Positions 1 to 5,562 of a DNA stretch of 8,909 nt are shown here, in pieces. Below the pieces are notes generated by a model that made no database searches, was not told where the DNA came from, and saw only the letters and a list, made by a program, of their open reading frames with translations. The stretch covers positions 1 through 8,909 of the forward strand of contig DGTU01000068.1 of assembly GCA_002394465.1 (NCBI GenBank), given 5' to 3'. Position 1 is the stretch's first letter. Each line of letters starts with the position of its first letter. A program made the position numbers and the translations under genes. Source of the stretch: Treponema sp. UBA4328. Its GTDB lineage: Bacteria > Spirochaetota > Spirochaetia > Treponematales > Treponemataceae.

Positions 1-548
1 TCAAAAGCGTATTTTTCAGTCCATGCAGGTTCAAAAAGGGCATGTGATTCGAGAAAGGAACTGTATTCTTCGTAGAGCGTAAGGTAATCCCTGTCTTCGT
101 CGTCAAGTTCGCCGTAAGCTGTTCCTGCTTCATCAAGTTTTTTCTTCCAGTAGTGCAGGGAAGGAAGGTTTGAGCACAGCCAGTCAGAAAAGGAATATGC
201 AGTCGAAGCAAATTCGTCGCTGCTGTTGATTATGACCTGGAGCCTCTCAGCCTGCGGTTTTTCAGCATTTCTGGCAATGAATTCCTGAATGAAGAATTTT
301 CTCAGTACGGACGGAACTGCTTCATAGCCGTCTTTTGTCGAACGGAGCCAGGTTCTCTTGAAACTGTCCCACGGAATGAAGCGTTCAAGCGGAACTGCCG
401 TAATGCCTGAAGAAGGGTTTAAGATTATGTTTTCGGCCCATGAGTTCAGTGCGGTGTCGGTAGGAAAAACAAAATAAGCGTCTTTGTCGCGGAGCTTTTG
501 TACCAGGAAGAGTGCAATGTCTTCAGGCGGCAGGAATTCTTTTGTCAT
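1..548 (-). CDS. N-terminal part of a putative AddB-like / PD-(D/E)XK nuclease family DNA repair protein (cut by window edge)
   Basis: An open frame of 182 codons runs from an ATG at 548 to the left edge of the window with no stop, so the C-terminal part is missing. The protein begins MTKEFLPPEDIALFLVQKL. It then has FVFPTDTALNSWAE (about residues 26-39), AVPLERFIPWDSFKRTW, and later YLTLYEEYSSFLESHALFEPAW. A 'fetch-style' FPTD strand near the N-terminus, followed by a long helical region with a 'Y..FL...LFEP' segment, resembles the inactivated helicase half of AddB/RexB-type proteins, whose nuclease domain lies at the C-terminus and would be outside the window. That family assignment is from memory of family style and is uncertain; no catalytic motif is visible here. 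There is no signal peptide, so it is presumably cytoplasmic. No Shine-Dalgarno sequence precedes the ATG; a promoter lies immediately upstream. It is divergent from argJ and not obviously related to it. Confidence 0.6.
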   Translation of the reverse strand, partial: MTKEFLPPEDIALFLVQKLRDKDAYFVFPTDTALNSWAENIILNPSSGITAVPLERFIPWDSFKRTWLRSTKDGYEAVPSVLRKFFIQEFIARNAEKPQAERLQVIINSSDEFASTAYSFSDWLCSNLPSLHYWKKKLDEAGTAYGELDDEDRDYLTLYEEYSSFLESHALFEPAWTEKYAF

Positions 549-556
549 ATAAAATA

Positions 557-585
557 AGTATAAGCGGAACGGAAATAAAAGTCAT
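557..585 (-). promoter_or_regulatory. Putative sigma-70-type promoter of the minus-strand nuclease-like gene, near-leaderless
   Basis: On the minus strand, ATGACT (585-580, 4 of 6 to TTGACA) is followed by a 17-bp spacer and TATACT (562-557, 5 of 6 to TATAAT). Transcription would be expected to begin about 7 bases downstream, near 550, almost at the ATG at 548. This fits the absence of any purine-rich ribosome binding site before that ATG. Spacing and matches are read directly; promoter function and the leaderless transcript are inferred. Confidence 0.4.
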
Positions 586-612
586 TCAGAATTTTATGAA
601 GATGATTCCTTC

Positions 613-641
613 TTGAATAAATATGCGTATTGTCATATACT
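613..641 (+). promoter_or_regulatory. Putative promoter of argJB
   Basis: TTGAAT (613-618, 4 of 6 to the -35 consensus), a 17-bp spacer and TATACT (636-641, 5 of 6 to the -10 consensus) give a predicted start near 648. That leaves a leader of about 58 bases before the argJ ATG at 706. An alternative is TTGTCA (630-635) with TGTAAT (655-660), but its 19-bp spacer is long. With either promoter, the ARG-box-like sites at 643-681 cover the initiation region, which suits repression. Confidence 0.45.
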
Positions 642-642
642 G

Positions 643-681
643 TTTGCATATTTATGTAATATTTATGCATAAAAATACATT
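643..681 (+). promoter_or_regulatory. Tandem ARG-box-like operator for an ArgR/AhrC-type repressor
   Basis: Two 18-bp segments match the ARG box pattern (core TGAAT, four A/T bases, ATTCA). Box 2 at 664-681, TATGCATAAAAATACATT, matches 8 of the 10 core positions and all A/T spacer positions. Box 1 at 643-660, TTTGCATATTTATGTAAT, matches 7 of 10. They are separated by exactly 3 bp, the spacing known for paired boxes bound by one ArgR hexamer in enterobacteria. A third, looser match (8 of 10 core positions) lies at 612-629 over the predicted -35. The pair sits between the -10 and the argJ ribosome binding site. The role follows from location in front of arginine genes; no argR gene is in the window. 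Confidence 0.5.
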
Positions 682-705
682 TTTCAGTTAATTTTGGAGT
701 GGCTT

Positions 706-1977
706 ATGCAATTTTCATTCATTGACGGCGGAGTAACTGCAGCACAGGGATTTACTGCAAACGGAATCTTAAATCACATCAAGGCCAGCCGTAAGACAAA
801 TGATACGGCCCTTATTTTCAGCGAAAAGCTCTGCAATGCAGCAGGCGTATTTACACAGAACCGCGTAAAGGCTGAATGCGTCAAGCTGACCCGCGACCAC
901 ATTGCAAACGGAAAGGCTCAGGCCGTAATTGCCAACTCCGGAAACGCAAATGCCTGTACAGGAAAAGAAGGCTACGACAATGCAAATAAGGAAGCCGTTG
1001 CCGTTGCTGCAAGGATGAATATCAACTCTGACGACGTACTCGTCCTTTCTACGGGTGTAATCGGCCAGCAGCTTCCGGTTGAAAAGATCCTCAACGGACT
1101 TGATAAGCTTGCCGGAGGACTTTCAAAGGAAGGTCACAAGGAAGCCCGCATTGCAATCATGACGACTGACACTCACTATAAGGAAGTTGCCCTCGAAGCT
1201 GAAATCGGCGGAAAAAAGGTACGCATGGGAACAATGGCAAAGGGAAGCGGCATGATCCACATTAACCTCGGAACTATGCTCGGCTTCATTACGACTGATG
1301 CTGCAATTTCTTCTGAAATGCTCGAAAAGGCCCTCAGGCTGTCTGCTGCAGGAACCTACAACTGCGTTTCAATCGACGGTGATACTTCAACAAACGATTC
1401 CCTCCTCATTCTTGCAAACGGAATGGCCGGAAATCCTGAAATTACATCAGAAGGAAAGGATTTTGATGACTTTGTAGCTGCCCTGAACGCACTAAACACT
1501 CAGATGGCTAAGAAAATCGCTGCTGACGGCGAAGGTGCAACACGCCTCGTTACCTGTAACGTAAAGGGTGCTGACACAATAGAGAATGCACGCGGACTTG
1601 CAAAAGCCGTAATCTGTTCGAACCTCGTTAAGGCTGCCTTCTTTGGTGCAGATGCAAACTGGGGCCGCATCCTCGATGCAATGGGATATTCAGGATATTT
1701 CTTTACGCCTGAAAAAACTTCGGTTTCATTCCTGAGCCGCGAAGGTGCAAAGCGCTATTTTGAAGACGGTGACGTAAACGGCGGAAAAGAATCTTCAATT
1801 AAGGTTTTTGATCACGGAGTTCCGCTTAATTTTGACGAAACCCTTGCAAAGAAAATCCTCACGGAAGAAGCCGTTGACATTCTTGTTGAACTCGAAGACG
1901 GTAATGCATCCGGAACAGCATGGGGCTGTGACCTTACATATGACTATGTAAAAATCAACGGAGACTATAGGACTTAA
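706..1977 (+). CDS. argJ: Bifunctional glutamate N-acetyltransferase / ornithine acetyltransferase
   Basis: ArgJ moves the acetyl group from N-acetylornithine to glutamate, releasing ornithine and recycling N-acetylglutamate; bifunctional forms also use acetyl-CoA. It acts in the cytoplasm in the cyclic arginine pathway. The 423-residue protein is full length. Visible family signatures are the GGVTAAQGF start, AGVFTQNRVKA, NSGNANACTG, the oxyanion-hole Thr116-Gly117 in STGVIG, MTTDTHYK, the self-cleavage region KGSGMI...GTML with predicted nucleophile Thr190, SIDGDTSTND, GEGATR, DANWGRI, and the C-terminal WGCDLTYDYVKINGDYRT. The residue before Thr190 is Gly where Ala is usual. I chose ATG 706 because GGAG at 696-699 sits 6 bases upstream and the protein then begins like the family; an in-frame TTG at 694 would lie over that site. 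It is followed 36 bp later by argB, presumably in the same transcript, and is preceded by ARG-box-like operators. Whether it is truly bifunctional cannot be told from sequence. Confidence 0.96.
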   Translation: MQFSFIDGGVTAAQGFTANGILNHIKASRKTNDTALIFSEKLCNAAGVFTQNRVKAECVKLTRDHIANGKAQAVIANSGNANACTGKEGYDNANKEAVAVAARMNINSDDVLVLSTGVIGQQLPVEKILNGLDKLAGGLSKEGHKEARIAIMTTDTHYKEVALEAEIGGKKVRMGTMAKGSGMIHINLGTMLGFITTDAAISSEMLEKALRLSAAGTYNCVSIDGDTSTNDSLLILANGMAGNPEITSEGKDFDDFVAALNALNTQMAKKIAADGEGATRLVTCNVKGADTIENARGLAKAVICSNLVKAAFFGADANWGRILDAMGYSGYFFTPEKTSVSFLSREGAKRYFEDGDVNGGKESSIKVFDHGVPLNFDETLAKKILTEEAVDILVELEDGNASGTAWGCDLTYDYVKINGDYRT

Positions 1978-2013
1978 AAATTCGGAATTCGGATTTTTTT
2001 AATGGAGAATAAT

Positions 2014-2922
2014 ATGGCTGACAATACTGAAAATGAAATTCGGGATAAAATTGATCCGCGCGTGGATAATGCGCACTGGTCTGACGTTCTGGTTCAGGCA
2101 CTTCCTTATTTCCGTCACTGGGTCGGAAAGACTGTCGTTGTAAAATACGGCGGAAATGCCATGCTCAATGAGGAATTAAAGGCTGCCGTAATGAAGGATA
2201 TCGTCCTTCTGAGTACAATCGGAATCAGGGTTGTGCTTGTACACGGCGGCGGCCCGGAAATCAACCATATGCTTGAGCGTGTCGGAAAGGAATCTAAGTT
2301 CATCAACGGACTGCGCTATACTGATGCTGAAACAATGGAAATCGTTCAGATGGTCCTTACTGGAAAGCTCAACAAGGATATCTGCGGCATAATCCTCCAG
2401 GAGGGCGGAAAGGCAGTCGGACTTTCGGGTGTTGATTCAGGCCTTCTTCGTGCAAAAAAAATCGATAAGGACGGCGCTGACCTCGGATTTGTCGGCGAAG
2501 TAACGGAAGTTCATCCGGAGATAATCCAGTCACTGCTTGACGAGGGCTTTATTCCTGTCGTTTCAACCGTAGCACTTGGTGAGGCAGGAGACAGTTCCCG
2601 CTACAACATCAATGCTGATACGGCTGCTGCAAAGATTGCAATTGCCCTCAAGGCAGAAAAATTCGTACAGCTTACAAACGTTCCGGGTGTCCTCAAGGAC
2701 GTTAATGATCCTAAATCCCTTATTCAGAGAATTCATCTTGCAGACGTTCAGAAGTTTTTCGATGACGGAACGATTGCAGGCGGCATGATTCCAAAGATTG
2801 AATGCTGCATGATGGCAAGAAAGGGCGGAGTTCCGAGAACCCACATCATCGACGGCCGCGTACCGCATTCACTGCTGATTGAAATGTTCAGTGACCGCGG
2901 TATCGGTACCATGATTTACTAG
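2014..2922 (+). CDS. argB: Acetylglutamate kinase, arginine-sensitive type
   Basis: ArgB phosphorylates N-acetylglutamate with ATP, the second step of arginine synthesis and the usual feedback point in cyclic pathways. The 302-residue protein shows the amino acid kinase fold motifs in order: VVVKYGGNAM (Lys44, Gly46-Gly47), VHGGGPEI (77-83), GLSGVDSGLL, YNINADTAAAKIA (NINAD at 198-202), LTNVPGVL, GGMIPKIECC (Lys261) and HIIDGRVPHSLLIEMFSDRGIGTMI. The segment before the first glycine loop, VLVQALPYFRHWVGKT (about 25-40), matches the mobile N-terminal helix found in hexameric, arginine-inhibited kinases, so feedback inhibition is likely. I chose ATG 2014 because GGAG at 2004-2007 lies 6 bases upstream; an ATG at 2002 directly abuts that site and would add only four residues (MENN). 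It ends 18 bp from the stop of the convergent cysteine synthase gene, with no clear terminator hairpin between them. Confidence 0.96.
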   Translation: MADNTENEIRDKIDPRVDNAHWSDVLVQALPYFRHWVGKTVVVKYGGNAMLNEELKAAVMKDIVLLSTIGIRVVLVHGGGPEINHMLERVGKESKFINGLRYTDAETMEIVQMVLTGKLNKDICGIILQEGGKAVGLSGVDSGLLRAKKIDKDGADLGFVGEVTEVHPEIIQSLLDEGFIPVVSTVALGEAGDSSRYNINADTAAAKIAIALKAEKFVQLTNVPGVLKDVNDPKSLIQRIHLADVQKFFDDGTIAGGMIPKIECCMMARKGGVPRTHIIDGRVPHSLLIEMFSDRGIGTMIY

Positions 2923-2940
2923 GTGTCGTTCCCCCTTTTT

Positions 2941-3921
2941 TTATTTGTACATATTTGTAGAAAGGTACTTGAAGGCGTTGTCGGCGAGAATCACGATGAT
3001 GTTCTTGCCTTTTGCCTCCGGGCGTTTTGCAATCTGGGTTGCGGTCCACAGGGCTGCCCCCGCAGACTGACCTACAAAGAAGCCTTCCCTCTGTACGAGC
3101 TTGCGGCCGGTTTCGTAGGCGTCTTCGGCCACGACATTAAAGCATTCGTCGTATTTTGTGTCGAAGCTCGTAAAAAGCGGCGGATAGTTTTCAATCGGTA
3201 CGCCGTCAAAGTTCAATACGCCGTCGATCGTGTTCCTGTCCGGGAAGGCAGGATTTTTCTTTGACTGTTCTGCCGGCTGGGCACCGATAATCTTTACATC
3301 CGGATTTTTCTCACGGAAGTATTTTGAAAGGCCTGAAAGCGTGCCGCCCGTTCCTACAAGCTGAACGACATAATCTACCTTGCCGCCGGTTGCTTCCCAA
3401 ATCTCCGGGCCGGTAGACTTTACATGGGCCAGGGAATTGTTGATGTCCGCGCACTGATTCAGGTAGTACCAGCCTTTGGATGCGGCAAAATCCTTGAAGA
3501 GTTTTTCGAGGGCGGTCATTGTAAGGCCGTTTTTCAAAAGCTCAGGGAAGCCAGGAACATCAGTTACCTGAAGGAGTTCTGCTCCAAGCGCCTTAAGAAT
3601 CTGTGAGCGCTCCTTTGAAACCAGCGGCTGAATGACGGCAACGAATTTGTAGCCCTTGGCGTTTGCAAACGTTGCTTCACCGATTCCGGTGTTTCCGCTC
3701 GTGTAGTCAATCAGAGTCATTCCCGGATGAATGTCGCCGCGTTTTTCTGCTTCCTCGATGATATTGAGGGCGGCGCGGTCTTTGACGCTTCCCGATGGAT
3801 TGAAGTACTCGAATTTTCCGAGAATATTTGCCTCAAGGTTCTCAGATTTTTCATAGCGGTGAAGACGGACAAGCGGTGTGTCCCCGACAAGTTCTGTAAT
3901 TGAATCGTAAATTTTTGCCAT
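2941..3921 (-). CDS. cysK: Cysteine synthase family protein (PLP-dependent, fold type II)
   Basis: Expected reaction: O-acetylserine plus sulfide gives cysteine and acetate, in the cytoplasm. The 326-residue protein has the family landmarks: SITELVGDTPLVRL near the start, NPSGSVKDRA with the PLP-binding Lys47, the substrate loop TSGNTGIG (74-81), TGPEIW (170-175), the phosphate-binding GTGGT loop (190-194), GQSAGAA and a YLST ending. The region after the substrate loop reads VIQPLVSKERSQILKALGAE, where typical CysK has MP.TMS.ERR, and NQC replaces the usual NQF. A relative using another activated serine, or a cystathionine synthase-like activity, therefore cannot be excluded. ATG 3921 is chosen because AAGGAG (3933-3928) lies 6 bases upstream; longer in-frame starts would run into the preceding gene. 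It follows the LanC-like gene by 19 bp and is almost certainly co-transcribed from the promoter near 5452-5481. Confidence 0.88.
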   Translation of the reverse strand: MAKIYDSITELVGDTPLVRLHRYEKSENLEANILGKFEYFNPSGSVKDRAALNIIEEAEKRGDIHPGMTLIDYTSGNTGIGEATFANAKGYKFVAVIQPLVSKERSQILKALGAELLQVTDVPGFPELLKNGLTMTALEKLFKDFAASKGWYYLNQCADINNSLAHVKSTGPEIWEATGGKVDYVVQLVGTGGTLSGLSKYFREKNPDVKIIGAQPAEQSKKNPAFPDRNTIDGVLNFDGVPIENYPPLFTSFDTKYDECFNVVAEDAYETGRKLVQREGFFVGQSAGAALWTATQIAKRPEAKGKNIIVILADNAFKYLSTNMYK

Positions 3922-3940
3922 AGTATTCTCCTTTATATTT

Positions 3941-5371
3941 TTATTCAAAGTAGTTGTATTCAATCAGCTCGATAAGCTTTTCGTTTTTTTCGGCTGCCGC
4001 AAGTGAAAGAAGCGCCCATGCGTTTCCCGCAGTTCCGATGTAAAGCCCCGTGTAGGAGTGAACATCGGTCGGAATCGTTCTCCACCAGGCTCCGCTCCAT
4101 CTGCGCACTGCTTTCTGATGGTAGATGTCGCCGTCTGCGTCTGCAACGAACGACTGACCCACAACGGTTTTTGCCGCACGCCTTGCATATTCCAGGAACT
4201 CCGGATTTTTTGTGAGCCGGTAGACCGAAACAAAGTGTTCAAGAAGTCCCGGAGTTCCGCAGCACAGGGCCTGACTCTGCCAGTAGCCGCGGCTGAAAAT
4301 CTCCGGAGCTCCGGCCTTTATGATTCCCCGGCTCAGCTTCAAAACCCAGTCCAGGTAATGCTGTTCGCCAGTGATTTTATAGAGCAGGTGGAACAGAAGC
4401 GAAGTTCCCGCAGGACCGTGGCAGGTGCTCAGATAGTAGAATTCGGTAGAAGGTCCCCTCTCAAGGCTGTCGAGATAGGGCACGAGAACCGCATTTTCGT
4501 CCCCGACAGCAATTCCTTCTATATATAAGGCAGCTTCTTTTGCTGCCTCTAAGAAGCGTTCATCCTTTGAAATGTTGTAGAGAATAGCGAAGATCCAGCC
4601 GACACCGCTCGTTCCGTGAGCGTTGTTTACCCAGAAAACATCCTTGGGAAAGTCAATAATCGTCAAATCGACGACATTCCAGTAAGTTCCGCCTCGCGGT
4701 GCAGGCTTTCCCTTTGAAAGGAGAAAGTTTCCGAAGCTCACCGCAGAATCAAGATACTTTTTGTCGCCGGTCAGTTTGTAGACTGCTGCAAGACAGGTTA
4801 CAAATCCCGCATCCCCGCACAAATCGTTCTGTTCGCTCCAGTAAATGCCCTCAGCAGATTTCTTTGCCGCTGCAAGAAGGTCGTCTGCAACCTTGATGAC
4901 ATAGTTTTTGTACAGTTCCTTGCCCGTCAGTTCGTAGAGCTTGAGTGCAGGGTAGGCGCTTCCGGCAGGACCGTTGTAGTAACCCGCAGCCCATCCCGGC
5001 ATGTTTTTTACATGAACCAGTTTTGAAGCCCCCGAAGCCTTTGCGTTCAGTGTCCGCTCGTAGAATGCCGTTCCCTCGTCAGTTTCGATGATTTCTTTTA
5101 CGGCTGATTCTGCTTCTTCAAGATACTCAGCGTTTTTTGTAGCCTGATACAGGCGCAGGTAAAAGAGTGCAACCCCCGCAGAACCTCCGTACAGGGACTT
5201 AGGAGTGAGCATCGGATAGTCAGTAAAATCCTCTTTTGAATCCGGACTTTGTGCCCAGAGCCGGCCGTATTTTCCGGCAGTACCAGTTGTTTTGATCCAC
5301 GAAGCAGTCTGCTCAGCAAACTTTACATAGTCGTCAGAGTTGTAATCCTTGAAAAGTACATTTTCTGCCAT
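3941..5371 (-). CDS. LanC-like (lanthionine synthetase C family) protein
   Basis: LanC proteins form an alpha/alpha toroid that uses zinc to activate a thiol for addition to a dehydroamino acid. In this 476-residue protein seven Gly-rich repeats can be read in order: YGGSAG (61-66), GYYNGPAG (130-137), CGDAG (185-189), HGTSG (252-256), CHGPAG (317-322), CCGTPG (370-375) and LYIGTAG (443-449). His252 aligns in order with the family's catalytic His, Cys317 with the first zinc Cys, and Cys370 with the second. The third ligand, normally His in a CHG motif, is Cys371 here. No signal peptide or membrane segment is seen, so it is cytoplasmic. No dehydratase or precursor peptide lies nearby, so this is a stand-alone LanC-like protein and not a visible lantibiotic cluster. 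The start at 5371 has GGGAG 6-7 bases upstream. It is the first gene of an operon with cysteine synthase, which hints at thiol metabolism; the substrate is unknown. Confidence 0.85.
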   Translation of the reverse strand: MAENVLFKDYNSDDYVKFAEQTASWIKTTGTAGKYGRLWAQSPDSKEDFTDYPMLTPKSLYGGSAGVALFYLRLYQATKNAEYLEEAESAVKEIIETDEGTAFYERTLNAKASGASKLVHVKNMPGWAAGYYNGPAGSAYPALKLYELTGKELYKNYVIKVADDLLAAAKKSAEGIYWSEQNDLCGDAGFVTCLAAVYKLTGDKKYLDSAVSFGNFLLSKGKPAPRGGTYWNVVDLTIIDFPKDVFWVNNAHGTSGVGWIFAILYNISKDERFLEAAKEAALYIEGIAVGDENAVLVPYLDSLERGPSTEFYYLSTCHGPAGTSLLFHLLYKITGEQHYLDWVLKLSRGIIKAGAPEIFSRGYWQSQALCCGTPGLLEHFVSVYRLTKNPEFLEYARRAAKTVVGQSFVADADGDIYHQKAVRRWSGAWWRTIPTDVHSYTGLYIGTAGNAWALLSLAAAEKNEKLIELIEYNYFE

Positions 5372-5417
5372 GTTTTTCTCCCTTTATAATCCGTCTGTGC
5401 GGAAGTTGATTTTATAT

Positions 5418-5440
5418 ATACCTAGTAGGAAACTAGGTAT
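5418..5440. promoter_or_regulatory. Operator-like perfect dyad, downstream of the lanC-cysK start site
   Basis: ATACCTAGT and its exact reverse complement ACTAGGTAT flank a 5-bp spacer (5427-5431), a perfect 9-bp inverted repeat. Its inner core reads ACCTA-N9-TAGGT, the same geometry as the second dyad at 5468-5486, and the two centres are 48 bp apart. It falls just downstream of the predicted transcription start near 5445. The lack of a following T-run argues against a terminator. It could alternatively act as an RNA hairpin in the leader. Confidence 0.55.
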
Positions 5441-5451
5441 TGAGTAATTAA

Positions 5452-5481
5452 GTTATACAGTGTTATTACCTACTATGTCAA
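5452..5481 (-). promoter_or_regulatory. Promoter of the LanC-like / cysteine synthase operon
   Basis: On the minus strand a perfect TTGACA (5481-5476) is followed by an 18-bp spacer and TATAAC (5457-5452, 5 of 6). Predicted initiation is near 5445, giving a leader of about 74 bases to the ATG at 5371. The -35 lies inside the second ACCTA-N9-TAGGT dyad and the other dyad lies just past the start site, so a bound regulator would block this promoter. Confidence 0.6.
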
Positions 5482-5486
5482 TAGGT
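5468..5486. promoter_or_regulatory. Operator-like dyad overlapping the -35 of lanC-cysK
   Basis: ACCTA (5468-5472), nine bases, then TAGGT (5482-5486) repeat the core layout of the dyad at 5418-5440. The nine-base centre contains the -35 hexamer of the minus-strand promoter. Two copies with equal geometry on both sides of one promoter are hard to explain as chance. The sites could also affect the divergent SPOR gene. Regulator identity is unknown; a sulfur-responsive Rrf2-type (IscR/CymR-like) repressor is a guess based on the cysteine synthase gene. Confidence 0.5.
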
Positions 5487-5562
5487 TTTATAAAAAAATT
5501 ATGGCAGATTTACCAAAAGCGTGTTACTTTAGAATTGAAATATTTTTAATTCCTGAGGTTCA

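Noticed and set aside
1973..2000. Terminator or attenuator between argJ and argB
   Set aside because: There is a run of T bases (1994-2000) and a weak A/T stem, but the stem has only about one G-C pair plus a wobble, so stopping transcription is unlikely. The repeated ATTCGG looks incidental.
2115..2868. Antisense and alternate-frame ORFs inside argB (for example 2115-2306, 2563-2868 and 2576-2788)
   Set aside because: They lie wholly inside a strongly conserved gene, lack ribosome binding sites and give low-complexity, unfamiliar proteins.
2923..2940. Bidirectional terminator between the convergent argB and cysteine synthase genes
   Set aside because: The 18-bp gap holds a C-run and T-run but no inverted repeat that could form a hairpin.
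4058..4528. A 156-codon plus-strand ORF opposite the LanC-like gene
   Set aside because: It is a shadow of the LanC-like reading frame, with an Arg/Ser/Pro-rich composition typical of antisense frames and no recognisable domain.
3941..5371. A lantibiotic or lanthipeptide biosynthesis cluster
   Set aside because: Only a LanC-like gene is present. There is no LanB or LanM dehydratase, transporter, protease or small Cys/Ser/Thr-rich precursor ORF in the flanking sequence.
5372..5562. Riboswitch in the lanC-cysK leader
   Set aside because: The leader of about 74 bases contains one strong hairpin but no recognisable SAM, T-box or other riboswitch core. The matching second dyad over the -35 favours protein operators.
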